A stretch of DNA of 64,000 nt from UBA1563 sp037440065 (GTDB taxonomy: Bacteria > Bacteroidota > Ignavibacteria > Ignavibacteriales > Ignavibacteriaceae). This document shows positions 1-8,602 of the stretch, piece by piece. Position 1 is the first letter of the stretch; the number at the start of each line of letters is the position of its first letter. The translations under genes and the position numbers were made by a program. The DNA is taken from the NCBI GenBank assembly GCA_037440065.1, contig JBBIUV010000015.1, positions 248,001-312,000 on the forward strand, written 5' to 3'. The notes under the pieces were generated by a model, which worked only from the letters and a program-made list of their open reading frames with translations, was not told the DNA's origin and did no database searches.

Positions 1-1
1 C

Positions 2-475
2 GATCCAACAATCCCCAACATTAAAAGCGTTACGGTTGATGCGCTGGAAAATTCCTATTCAACAAAAGAAAAAGCGCTTGATAGTATTAAGTTATTAATC
101 AATCAGTTTTATCAAAATAATTATCCGCAAATCGCCGCTTCAAAAAAACCGCAGCTTGATAGAGCCATCCAGGAAGTACAAAAAATTTATTCACGTAATT
201 ATTTCCCGGAGATGAATGTTAGCTGGAAGAAATTCCCCAATCATATTGGACATATGTATTCCCCCGGATGTTTCCGCTGCCACGATGGCAAACATAAAAG
301 CAAAGAAGGAAAAGTGCTTTCAAGAGATTGCAATGTTTGTCATACCATCCTTTCCGAACAGTTTGAGAAAGAAAATGTCCGTTTGTCCCTTACAGGAGTA
401 GAGTATAATCACCCTGTTGATATTGGTAACGCCTGGAAAGAAGAAAACTGTAGCGATTGTCACGCAAAAAAATAA
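2..475 (+). CDS. Multihaem cytochrome c, NapC/NirT-like, C-terminal part (5' end outside window)
   Basis: The reading frame is open from base 2, with no start in the window, so this is the tail of a longer protein. The visible 157 residues hold three CxxCH haem-binding motifs (CFRCH, CNVCH, CSDCH), the last four residues from the end. The spacing and the histidine-rich stretch HIGHMYSPGCFRCHDGKH resemble periplasmic NapC/NirT or cytochrome c3-type electron carriers. It lies 184 bases upstream of Rieske and cytochrome b genes on the same strand, which suggests quinol-linked electron transfer. A terminator-like hairpin follows it, so it may not be cotranscribed with them. The exact family cannot be fixed from the tail alone. 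Confidence 0.75.
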   Translation, partial: DPTIPNIKSVTVDALENSYSTKEKALDSIKLLINQFYQNNYPQIAASKKPQLDRAIQEVQKIYSRNYFPEMNVSWKKFPNHIGHMYSPGCFRCHDGKHKSKEGKVLSRDCNVCHTILSEQFEKENVRLSLTGVEYNHPVDIGNAWKEENCSDCHAKK

Positions 476-531
476 TTATCTATTTCCCGCTTTAATAGAA
501 TAGAAATTAGAATTCGTTTTTAAATAAAAAT

Positions 532-570
532 TATCCCTCTTAAGCTGTTGTTTGGAGGGATATTTTTTTT
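532..570 (+). terminator. Rho-independent terminator after the partial cytochrome gene
   Basis: An 8-bp perfect stem (TATCCCTC at 532-539 with GAGGGATA at 555-562) closes a 15-base loop and is followed by a run of T residues. It separates the partial cytochrome gene from the Rieske gene. Confidence 0.75.
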
Positions 571-658
571 ATAAAAAAGTTAAAATCCATTTTTTTATTT
601 TCCAAATAGCATTAATTTCAAATCAGCATATTTTTTCTTCTTTAAGAAAGGCGTTTCT

Positions 659-1105
659 ATGAGTGATTTGGATAGCAACCAAAACCGGAGATCTTTTTTA
701 AAATATCTCCTCTCTACAAGTGTAGTCGGATTTTTGGCATCCGTCCTCTATCCGATTGTGTCTTATTTGAATCCCCCCAAACAAAACGAAGTTGAAGTCT
801 CAAGTGTTCTTGCAGGAAAAGTTTCTGATTTTGAAAAAGATAGTGGTAAAATTGTCCGGTTCGGAAATAAACCTGTTCTCGTAATTCGAACAGAAAAAGA
901 TGAGTTTAAAGCTCTCTCCGCTGTTTGTACCCACCTTGATTGTACAGTTCAATATAAAAAAGAAATGGGACTAATCTGGTGCGCCTGCCATAACGGGAAA
1001 TATGATCTCAACGGAAAAAATGTTTCCGGACCTCCTCCACGTCCATTAGACCTCTACCAGGTAAACAAACAAGGTGACAATATTTTTGTTTCAAAGAAAG
1101 CGTAA
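659..1105 (+). CDS. Rieske 2Fe-2S protein of a bc-type complex
   Basis: This 148-residue protein has an N-terminal NRRSFLK twin-arginine-like signal and one membrane anchor (about residues 13-37), then a periplasmic Rieske domain. Box 1 is CTHLDC (Cys90, His92, Cys95) and box 2 is CACH (Cys108, Cys110, His111), so both cluster ligands and the disulfide pair are present. A GPPPRPL Pro loop follows, as in quinol-oxidising Rieske proteins. The purine-rich AAGAAAGG upstream can act as ribosome-binding site. The cytochrome b gene starts 8 bases downstream, so the two are probably co-expressed. The family role is to carry electrons from menaquinol to a c-type cytochrome. Confidence 0.93.
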   Translation: MSDLDSNQNRRSFLKYLLSTSVVGFLASVLYPIVSYLNPPKQNEVEVSSVLAGKVSDFEKDSGKIVRFGNKPVLVIRTEKDEFKALSAVCTHLDCTVQYKKEMGLIWCACHNGKYDLNGKNVSGPPPRPLDLYQVNKQGDNIFVSKKA

Positions 1106-1113
1106 GGATAACA

Positions 1114-2193
1114 ATGAAAAAAATATTTAAAAACGCTTACGATTATCTTGATGAACGACTTCATCTCGAAGACCTCGTTCATTTTATGGGGAAAAAATAT
1201 GTTCCGGTGCATTCACATTCTATTTGGTATTATTTCGGTGGAGTTTCGCTTTTCTTTTTTGTTGTCCAAGTTGTTACCGGAATTTTACTTCTCTTCTATT
1301 ATAAAGCCGGACCCGATTTAGCATTTGAAAGTATTCAATATATAATGTCTAAAGTTCAGTTTGGATGGCTCATTCGGTCTATTCACGGGTGGGCGGCAAA
1401 CTTATTTATTCTCGCAGCTGTCATTCACATGTTTAGTGTTTATTTTGAGAAAGCATACAGAAAACCGAGAGAACTTACCTGGGTTACGGGTATGTTGATG
1501 TTGTTTCTCGGAATGGGATTCGGTTTCAGCGGATATTTACTTCCCTGGAATGAACTAGCATTCTTTGCTACTAAAGTTGGATCGGACATTGCCGGCGCCG
1601 TTCCTATTATTGGTGAGCCGATAAAAATCCTAATGCGCGGCGGACCGGATGTTACCGGCGCAACGTTATCACGCTTGTTTGGATTTCACGTTGCATTGTT
1701 TCCTGGAATCTTCACTGTTGTGCTGGGAATTCATCTTCTGCTGATTCAACGGCAAGGTATCAGTGAGCCAATGCATTTTGAACATCTTCCCCCAAAAGAA
1801 AAAAAGACAATGCCTTTCTTTCCGAATTTTATTCTGAGAGATTTACTTTTGTGGTTAATGATGTTGAACCTTCTTGCAATTCTTGCAGTTTTTTTCCCTG
1901 CCGAACTTGGACACAAAGCCGATGCGTTTGGTTCAGCGCCTGCGGGGATAAAACCTGAATGGTATTTTCTTTTTATGTTCCAAAGTTTAAAATATTTTCC
2001 TGCACATGTTCTGTTCATTGAAGGAGAAGTTTTGGGAATTCTTCTTTTCGGCGCAGCATTTGCTTTATGGTTGATCGTTCCGTTTTGGGATAGAAAAACA
2101 GCTCGCGGAGAACAGAACAAACTCATCACATACATCGGCATTTTCGTCATTATGTTCATCATCGTTTTAACAATTTTAGGATGGGTAGCATGA
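1114..2193 (+). CDS. Cytochrome b (b6/petD-like, fused) of a menaquinol:cytochrome c oxidoreductase
   Basis: This 359-residue membrane protein carries the four haem-b histidines as two pairs, His91/His105 and His192/His207. The second pair is separated by 14 residues, the b6 spacing rather than the mitochondrial one. The PEWY quinol-oxidation motif is at 281-284, in the part equivalent to subunit IV, so the b6 and IV parts are in one chain. Roughly eight hydrophobic segments are visible. Its stop codon overlaps the ATG of the 11-haem cytochrome gene (ATGA). With the Rieske gene it would form the core of a quinol-oxidising complex whose c1 role is probably taken by a multihaem cytochrome. Confidence 0.93.
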   Translation: MKKIFKNAYDYLDERLHLEDLVHFMGKKYVPVHSHSIWYYFGGVSLFFFVVQVVTGILLLFYYKAGPDLAFESIQYIMSKVQFGWLIRSIHGWAANLFILAAVIHMFSVYFEKAYRKPRELTWVTGMLMLFLGMGFGFSGYLLPWNELAFFATKVGSDIAGAVPIIGEPIKILMRGGPDVTGATLSRLFGFHVALFPGIFTVVLGIHLLLIQRQGISEPMHFEHLPPKEKKTMPFFPNFILRDLLLWLMMLNLLAILAVFFPAELGHKADAFGSAPAGIKPEWYFLFMFQSLKYFPAHVLFIEGEVLGILLFGAAFALWLIVPFWDRKTARGEQNKLITYIGIFVIMFIIVLTILGWVA

Positions 2194-3671
2194 AAAATAT
2201 AATCTTTCTCACCTGTACCTTTCTTGTATTAACAACATCCTTTGTTCTTAATGGAAAAACTCCCGAAAGTTCCGATCAATGTTTTATTTGTCATGAACAA
2301 CTTGGCGGTGTAGCAGATCAATTTAAAAAAGATGTTCATTTTCAAAAAGGAATTTCTTGCGCTGGCTGCCACGGTGGTGATAGCAAATCCGATGACATGG
2401 AAAAAGCGATGAGCAAGTCTGTCGGATTTTTAGGTATTCCAAAAGGAGATGACATTTCTTTACGCTGCGCTAATTGTCATGCTAAAAAAGAAATGATGCA
2501 AAAATACGGTTCGCATCTTCCAACCAATCAATTGGAGTTATTGAAGGCTAGCGTTCACGGAAAACTTTCTACAAACGGAAAAGAAAAAATTGTTCAATGT
2601 ATTACTTGCCATAATGCGCACGGAATTGTTTCTGTAAAAAATCCGGCTTCCCCTGTTTATCCTTTAAATGTTCCAAACACTTGCGGAAAATGCCACAGCA
2701 ACGCAAAGTTCATGCAAACGTACAACCCATCTCTTGCAGTTGATCAAGTTGCAAAATATAGAACGAGTGTACATGGAATGCTGAACGCAAAAGGAGATCC
2801 GAAGCCTGCTGAATGCGCAAGCTGCCACGGAAGTCATGGAATTCGCGCAACAAAAGATACTAAGTCTCAAGTATATGCACTTAATATTCCGGAAACTTGT
2901 TCAAAATGTCATAGCGATGCGCTATATATGTCTGGGTACAAAATCCCAACCGATCAATATGCTAAATTCGCAAAAAGTGTTCACGGAAAAGCTTTGTTGG
3001 AAAAGCATGATGCTAGTGCACCGGCTTGTAATAGCTGCCACGGAAATCATGGTGCAACACCTCCGGGAGTTGAATCAATTTCTAAAGTTTGCGGAACGTG
3101 TCACGCATTAAATGCCGATCTTTTTTCTTCGAGTCCTCACAAACAGGCATTCGATAAAGAAAAATTACCTGAATGTGAAACCTGCCATAATAATCATGAA
3201 ATTATGCCGGCAACAAAAGCTATGCTTGGTGTTGACAAAGATGCAGTCTGCAGCAAATGCCACACGGAAACAAAATCAACAAAAGGATATTTAGTTGCAA
3301 AACAAATGCGCAGTTATATCGATAGTCTGGAAACATCAGAAGAGTTGGCGCTAAAGCTAATCAACGATGCGGAACAGAAAGGAATGGAAATTTCGGAAAC
3401 GAAGTTTAAACTCCGTGATGCACACCAGGCTAAACTTGAAGCGCGCACAATGGTTCATTCATTCAGTGAACAAAAATTTAAAGATGTTGTTGTTGGGAAA
3501 GGGTTGTCCGTAACTTCTGCTTCAATTGTTGAAGCAAAAGAAGCTGTTGATAATTATTTCTTCCGCCGTTATGGTTTGTTGGTTTCGGTGCTCATTATCA
3601 GTTTACTTTCGTTTGCTCTCTACTTATATATTAAGCAGATAGAAAAGAAACAAGCGGAATCGCGTTCATAA
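2190..3671 (+). CDS. Undecahaem membrane-anchored cytochrome c
   Basis: I count eleven CxxCH motifs in order: CFICH, CAGCH, CANCH, CITCH, CGKCH, CASCH, CSKCH, CNSCH, CGTCH, CETCH, CSKCH. The ATG at 2190 is chosen because it overlaps the cytochrome b stop and directly begins a signal peptide (MKNIIFLTCTFLVLTTSFVL). An in-frame ATG at 2181 would add only three residues. Repeating blocks with 'SVHG' and 'CxxCH..HG' suggest internal duplication. After the haem region comes a helical stretch and a C-terminal transmembrane helix (about residues 462-482) with a short charged tail. It is probably the electron acceptor of the adjacent Rieske/cytochrome b pair. The final acceptor cannot be told from sequence. 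Confidence 0.9.
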   Translation: MKNIIFLTCTFLVLTTSFVLNGKTPESSDQCFICHEQLGGVADQFKKDVHFQKGISCAGCHGGDSKSDDMEKAMSKSVGFLGIPKGDDISLRCANCHAKKEMMQKYGSHLPTNQLELLKASVHGKLSTNGKEKIVQCITCHNAHGIVSVKNPASPVYPLNVPNTCGKCHSNAKFMQTYNPSLAVDQVAKYRTSVHGMLNAKGDPKPAECASCHGSHGIRATKDTKSQVYALNIPETCSKCHSDALYMSGYKIPTDQYAKFAKSVHGKALLEKHDASAPACNSCHGNHGATPPGVESISKVCGTCHALNADLFSSSPHKQAFDKEKLPECETCHNNHEIMPATKAMLGVDKDAVCSKCHTETKSTKGYLVAKQMRSYIDSLETSEELALKLINDAEQKGMEISETKFKLRDAHQAKLEARTMVHSFSEQKFKDVVVGKGLSVTSASIVEAKEAVDNYFFRRYGLLVSVLIISLLSFALYLYIKQIEKKQAESRS

Positions 3672-3838
3672 AAATTTGAAGCGTTCCTATTCAGTGTTGT
3701 TCTTATAAATTATTTTGATCTGATAAGGCTGAATAACTATCAGCTAGAGTCATCCGGTTTTTCTTCCTTTTTCTTTCTTGTTTTTTAAAGAATAAAACGT
3801 TCAATCTTTTAACAAGTAATAAGTTCTAAGGAGCCGCA

Positions 3839-5488
3839 ATGAATAATCTTTCTGATTTATCAACACCCGGGGAAATAGTTGATTTTCTTAAACGCATTGA
3901 TTTACGTTTAACCGCTGTAGAAAATGCTCTTCATCTCGAACCGCAAGTTGAAGCTGAAGTTGAATCTATTAAAGAATCGGTGGTGTTCGAGTCGGTAGAG
4001 AAATTATCTGCTGACAGCGATGAAGAACAATTAGAAAACCGCATCGGACAATTTTGGTTTGCCAAAACCGGAATAATTGTATTAGCAATCGGCATCGGAT
4101 TTTTACTCACTTTTCCCTACGAAAATCTTCCTTCGTTTGTACCAAGTCTCTTTGGCTATATTTTGGCTTTTGCAATCGGAGCTTTTTCAATTTACTTGAG
4201 AAAAAATTATGAATTTATCTCCGGTTATTTTCTTGGCGGAAGTTTGGTGCTTCTTTATTTCACAACATTGCGATTGCACTATTTTAGTTCTCTTCAAACC
4301 ATCTCGAATTTAGATTTGGAGGTTGGTTTACTTACTTTCGTAGTACTTCTTTCCTTCTTTATTTCATTGAAACGGGAATCAATTTACATCACCGGAATAA
4401 CAATTGCGCTTGGACTTTCAACAGCTCTTGTAAGCGATAACACTGTAATAATTTTGTTTTATGAAACGTTGATCGCTATTGCTTCGGTTGTTATTTCAGT
4501 TAAATATAAGTGGTTCAATCTGGTAGTTTATTCGGCTCTCCTTACCTATCTGACTCATCTACTCTGGTTTTTAAATAATCCTATTGCAGGTAAACCGATT
4601 GCTTTTGCTTCGTTACCGGAGATCAATTTTCTTTTTCTCCTTTTGTATGTTGTGATATTTTCATTTGGAGTATTTTCTAAAGAAATTGAGACCCCCGAAT
4701 CAACAGAAGAAATTATCTCATCAATTGGAAACACATTGCTGGGGTACGGACTATTTCTGCTGATTGCGTTAACTCAAGTTTCTGCTTTTAACTCTCTTTT
4801 TCATTTTCTAGCGTTTCTTGTTTTTATAGCGCTTTCAACTTTTTTCTGGACGAAACGACACAGCAAGTTTTCAACTTTTTTTTACGTGATGACTGCCTAC
4901 CTTGCGCTAAGCGTTGCAATTGTTACACAGTTCAATATCCCCGACTATTTTATCTGGCTTTGTTGGCAAAGCATTGTGGTGGTTTCAACCGCAGTCTGGT
5001 TTAGATCGAAGTTTATCGTTGTTGCAAATTTTGGAATTTACCTGGCGATTTTTTTCGCGTTTTTGGCGTTTGGTGGAAAAGTAGATTTTGTGAGTATCAG
5101 TTTTGGTCTAGTTGCCTTAATCAGCGCACGAATATTGAACTGGAAAAAAGAACGGCTTGAATTAAAAACTGAACAAATGCGGAACGCTTATTTAGTAGCG
5201 GCATTACTGATTATTCCGTATGCTCTTTACAATACAATTCCGAGTGGATTTGTAAGTTTATCGTGGATCGCAGTTTCAATTCTTTATTACCTCTTTAGTC
5301 TTTTATTGAAAATTGAAAAATACCGATGGATGTCTTTGGCCACATTACTGCTTACCGTTGTTTATGTTTTTATTATCGGGATCACCAGTTCTGACTGGTT
5401 GTATAAGATCGTTTCATTTATTGTTTTGGGAATTGTTTTGCTCACACTTTCGATAATTTATTCGAAGAAAAAAAGCAGGCACGCTTAG
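3839..5488 (+). CDS. DUF2339-type polytopic membrane protein
   Basis: This 549-residue protein has a soluble N-terminus of about 80 residues rich in Glu, then more than a dozen hydrophobic helices to the end. The junction LENRIGQFWFAKTGIIVLAI followed by a Gly-rich first helix is characteristic of DUF2339 predicted membrane proteins. No catalytic motif is visible and the function of the family is unknown. The start is supported by AAGGAGCCGC immediately upstream. It stands alone, with 167 bases before it and a terminator after it. Confidence 0.75.
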   Translation: MNNLSDLSTPGEIVDFLKRIDLRLTAVENALHLEPQVEAEVESIKESVVFESVEKLSADSDEEQLENRIGQFWFAKTGIIVLAIGIGFLLTFPYENLPSFVPSLFGYILAFAIGAFSIYLRKNYEFISGYFLGGSLVLLYFTTLRLHYFSSLQTISNLDLEVGLLTFVVLLSFFISLKRESIYITGITIALGLSTALVSDNTVIILFYETLIAIASVVISVKYKWFNLVVYSALLTYLTHLLWFLNNPIAGKPIAFASLPEINFLFLLLYVVIFSFGVFSKEIETPESTEEIISSIGNTLLGYGLFLLIALTQVSAFNSLFHFLAFLVFIALSTFFWTKRHSKFSTFFYVMTAYLALSVAIVTQFNIPDYFIWLCWQSIVVVSTAVWFRSKFIVVANFGIYLAIFFAFLAFGGKVDFVSISFGLVALISARILNWKKERLELKTEQMRNAYLVAALLIIPYALYNTIPSGFVSLSWIAVSILYYLFSLLLKIEKYRWMSLATLLLTVVYVFIIGITSSDWLYKIVSFIVLGIVLLTLSIIYSKKKSRHA

Positions 5489-5530
5489 TTTCCAATAAAA
5501 AAGGGGAAACAGAATCTGCATTTCTTTCAT

Positions 5531-5566
5531 AGGGAAAAACTTTTTGGTTTTTCCCTCAATTTTTTC
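5531..5566 (+). terminator. Terminator after the DUF2339 gene
   Basis: A 10-bp perfect stem (AGGGAAAAAC at 5531-5540 with GTTTTTCCCT at 5547-5556) with a 6-base loop is followed by CAATTTTTT. Confidence 0.75.
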
Positions 5567-5627
5567 ATCAAAACTTATTTACAAAATCTGTAACTTTGAT
5601 TATTAAAAAAATACATCAGAGGTATTG

Positions 5628-7655
5628 ATGAGAACCTTGTCTTTAATTTTATTAATTCTTTCAACCACACTTATGGCACAACAAAAACACGCACTAACTT
5701 TTGACGACTTGTGGGGGATGAAACGCATAGGAAAAGTTGTAGTTTCTCCCGATGGAAATACAATCGCATATACTGTTACAACTTATTCTGTTGAAGAGAA
5801 TAAAGGGAACACCGATATTTATTTAATAGATGCTGACGGAAAAAATCTTCGTCCATTTAAGAATAGCGCAAAGAACGAAACAAATCCGGTTTTTTCTCCA
5901 GATGGTAAGAAAATTGCGTATGTGTTTGAAAGCCAAATATGGACCGCAAATCTTGATGGTTCGAATGAACAAAAACTTACTGATCTTTCAACTGGAGTTT
6001 CCGGAATTGTCTGGTCGAACGATGGAAAAAAAATATTGTTTATCTCCTCTGTGTATCCGGATTGCTTAACCGATGAATGCAACAAAGCAAAAGATAAAGC
6101 AAAAGATGAAAGCAAAGTTAAAGCAAGTATTTTCACTGAACTGATGTACCGTCATTGGGACGAATGGCGCGGTGAAAAACGAAGTCATTTATTTTTACTT
6201 GATGTTAACAGCAAAGAAGTTGTTGACCTATCTTTGAAAAGTACAAATGACGTCCCGCCGATAGCTCTTGGCAGCAGTAACGACTATTCTTTTTCCCCAG
6301 ATGGGAACGAAGTTGTTTTTACTTCTAATCTTGATAAAGCGCTGGCAACAAGCACCAACAACGATATTTTTATCATCAATCTAAAAGATGTTCAAAAAGA
6401 TAAACCAACTCCTTTCAAAAAGATTTCCGAAAGTAAAGGAAATGATTGCCAACCTGTTTATTCTCCGGATGGAAATTATATTGCTTACACTTCAATGGAA
6501 CGTGCCGGGTTTGAAGCTGATAAATCACGGCTGATGCTCTACGACCGGAAGTCCGGTGTTACTAAAAATTTAACAAATACTATTGATCTTTCGGTCAATG
6601 AAATTGTTTGGGCTTCGGATTCAAAAGCAATTTACTTCTTAGCTGAAAATGAAGTTTATACATCGCTCTATAAAATTGATGTTGCCACTTCAAAACTTTC
6701 TCTTTTACAAAAAGAAGGGGACAACGCTAATCTTCTTCTTTCAAAAGATGGCAAAAAACTTTTTTTCAAACAGCAGAGAACAAATCTTCCTTATGAAATA
6801 TTTTCCGTTTCAACTGATGGGGAAGATTTGAAACAAATTACTTTTACAAATCAAGATCGATTAGCTTCAATTGAAATGTATCCCCTTGAAACATTTTGGA
6901 GTAAAGGTGCAAACGGAACGAAGGTCCAATCCATTTTGGTAAAACCGCCATTCTTTGATGAAAAGAAAAAATATCCGATGATCTTTCTTATTCACGGTGG
7001 ACCGCAAGGGCATTGGTCGGATGATTTTCATTATCGTTGGAATCTCCAACTGTTCGCATCTAAAGGGTATGTTGTTGTGGCAACAAATCCGCGGGGAAGC
7101 ACCGGATACGGACAAAAATTTGTTGATGAAATTAGCGGCGATTGGGGAGGAAAACCGTATGTAGATTTAATGAACGCTTATGATTACGCACTTAAAAATT
7201 ATTCCTTCATCGATACAAAAAATACTTTTGCCGCCGGAGCCTCATATGGTGGTTACATGATCAACTGGATTGCGGGACACACCAATCGTTTTAACGCTTT
7301 GGTTTCTCATGACGGAATGTATAATGCTGAGAGTGCCTGGGGCACAACAGAAGAGTTGTGGTTTAATGAATGGGAATTCAAAGGGACTCCAATTCAGAAC
7401 AGAAAATTGTATGAAAAATTTTCACCAAGCAGATTCATTCAGAATTGTAAAACTCCAATGTTGGTTATTCACAGTGCAAACGATTTTCGACTTTCTGAAG
7501 AGCAGGCATTTCAGTTATTTACTGCTTTGCAACGACTAGGAGTTGAAAGCAAGTTTTTATATTTCCCCGACGAATCGCATTGGGTAACGAAACCACAGAA
7601 TGCAAAACTTTGGTGGAATACAGTGTTGGATTGGTTTGAAAGTCATAAAAAATAA
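5628..7655 (+). CDS. Secreted S9 family (prolyl oligopeptidase-like) serine peptidase
   Basis: A signal peptide (MRTLSLILLILSTTLMAQ) precedes a beta-propeller with PD40/TolB-type repeats (SPDGNTIAY, SPDGKKIAYV, SPDGNYIAY) and a C-terminal alpha/beta hydrolase. The nucleophile is Ser539 in GASYGGYM. The oxyanion-side HGGPQGHW and the late DESHW histidine are present, and a candidate Asp lies in the HSANDFRL segment. This arrangement fits the acylaminoacyl-peptidase/dipeptidyl-peptidase S9C group, which trims peptides in the periplasm or outside the cell. ATG at 5628 is preferred over the TTG three bases earlier because AGAGG sits five bases upstream of the TTG/ATG pair. Confidence 0.9.
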   Translation: MRTLSLILLILSTTLMAQQKHALTFDDLWGMKRIGKVVVSPDGNTIAYTVTTYSVEENKGNTDIYLIDADGKNLRPFKNSAKNETNPVFSPDGKKIAYVFESQIWTANLDGSNEQKLTDLSTGVSGIVWSNDGKKILFISSVYPDCLTDECNKAKDKAKDESKVKASIFTELMYRHWDEWRGEKRSHLFLLDVNSKEVVDLSLKSTNDVPPIALGSSNDYSFSPDGNEVVFTSNLDKALATSTNNDIFIINLKDVQKDKPTPFKKISESKGNDCQPVYSPDGNYIAYTSMERAGFEADKSRLMLYDRKSGVTKNLTNTIDLSVNEIVWASDSKAIYFLAENEVYTSLYKIDVATSKLSLLQKEGDNANLLLSKDGKKLFFKQQRTNLPYEIFSVSTDGEDLKQITFTNQDRLASIEMYPLETFWSKGANGTKVQSILVKPPFFDEKKKYPMIFLIHGGPQGHWSDDFHYRWNLQLFASKGYVVVATNPRGSTGYGQKFVDEISGDWGGKPYVDLMNAYDYALKNYSFIDTKNTFAAGASYGGYMINWIAGHTNRFNALVSHDGMYNAESAWGTTEELWFNEWEFKGTPIQNRKLYEKFSPSRFIQNCKTPMLVIHSANDFRLSEEQAFQLFTALQRLGVESKFLYFPDESHWVTKPQNAKLWWNTVLDWFESHKK

Positions 7656-7678
7656 TTTAAAGAAAGCTGAGCCGAAAT

Positions 7679-8041
7679 ATGGACGAGCAAAAATTAAAAT
7701 GGCATGATATTCATTATGAAGATGAAGATCAAGTATATAACGAAGAGAAAGTGAAAAGCGATATAAAATATGTTGATGAAAATCTTTGGGAAAAAGTTGA
7801 GCGTATTGGTAAAAAGATTTCTTTCGCAAAAGATATCATAGCTTTGTATCACTATATGAAAGACCGATACGTTTCATGGCACCGCAAAGCAATTGTAGCA
7901 GCGGCGTTAATTTATTTCATCTCTCCGATTGATGCGATCCCCGATATTACTCCACTCATCGGTTATCTTGATGATCTTGGGGTAATCACCGCCTTGCTAA
8001 AATATCTCGGTAGTGAATTGATACCTTATTACGAGAAGTAA
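7679..8041 (+). CDS. DUF1232 (YkvA-like) small membrane-associated protein
   Basis: This 120-residue protein has a charged N-terminal half and a C-terminal segment YFISPIDAIPDITPLIGYLDD, the hallmark of the DUF1232 family. The two hydrophobic stretches around residues 70-115 could insert in or lie on the membrane. The family function is unknown. It starts 23 bases after the S9 peptidase and ends 3 bases before the Nudix gene, so it is probably cotranscribed with both. Confidence 0.8.
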   Translation: MDEQKLKWHDIHYEDEDQVYNEEKVKSDIKYVDENLWEKVERIGKKISFAKDIIALYHYMKDRYVSWHRKAIVAAALIYFISPIDAIPDITPLIGYLDDLGVITALLKYLGSELIPYYEK

Positions 8042-8044
8042 AAG

Positions 8045-8581
8045 ATGAATTTTACGATCACAAAAAGCGAAATTATTTTTAAAGGAAAAGTATTTGATCT
8101 TCAGGTAGACGAGATTGAGTACAATAGCGGGAATAAAGGAGTTCGTGAAACCGCAATCCATCATGGCGGAGCCGTAGTTGTTGCAGTTACGAACGAATAT
8201 AAAATAGTTTTTGTAAATCAATTCCGGTATCCGCATCAAAAATATTTACTCGAACTTCCAGCCGGAAAATTGAACGAAGGTGAAGACCCTCAAAGTTGCG
8301 CCCTACGGGAGTTAGAAGAAGAGACTGGATATCGCGCGAAGAAAATCTCCAAACTTGGAGCCATAGCTACCACTCCCGGATTTTGTACGGAAATTCTTCA
8401 CATTTATTTTGCTGAAGAACTGACAGCTGGAAACCATAATCGAGAAGAGGGGGAATCGGGAATGGAGATTCACGAATTCGCTTTAAAAGAAATTGAGGAA
8501 AAAATTAAGACCGGAGAGATCTACGACGCAAAAACGATCTCCGGAATTATGCTTGCTAAACTTCGTTTAACAAATGAATAG
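8045..8581 (+). CDS. Nudix hydrolase, ADP-ribose pyrophosphatase-like
   Basis: This 178-residue protein has a complete Nudix box at residues 74-96 (G74, E80, R88-E89, E92-E93, G95), with Glu92 and Glu93 as the metal ligands. The flanking VNQFRYP and LLELPAGKL elements are those of the ADP-ribose pyrophosphatase (NudF) subgroup, which hydrolyses ADP-ribose to AMP and ribose 5-phosphate. Substrate within the subgroup is inferred. It follows the DUF1232 gene by 3 bases and is 21 bases before recN. Confidence 0.87.
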   Translation: MNFTITKSEIIFKGKVFDLQVDEIEYNSGNKGVRETAIHHGGAVVVAVTNEYKIVFVNQFRYPHQKYLLELPAGKLNEGEDPQSCALRELEEETGYRAKKISKLGAIATTPGFCTEILHIYFAEELTAGNHNREEGESGMEIHEFALKEIEEKIKTGEIYDAKTISGIMLAKLRLTNE

Positions 8582-8602
8582 TTTAAGAATAAACTAATTT
8601 CT

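Noticed and set aside
1746..2162. Minus-strand frame of 138 codons opposite cytochrome b
   Set aside because: The cytochrome b frame has all haem ligands and PEWY. The antisense product is low-complexity basic sequence.
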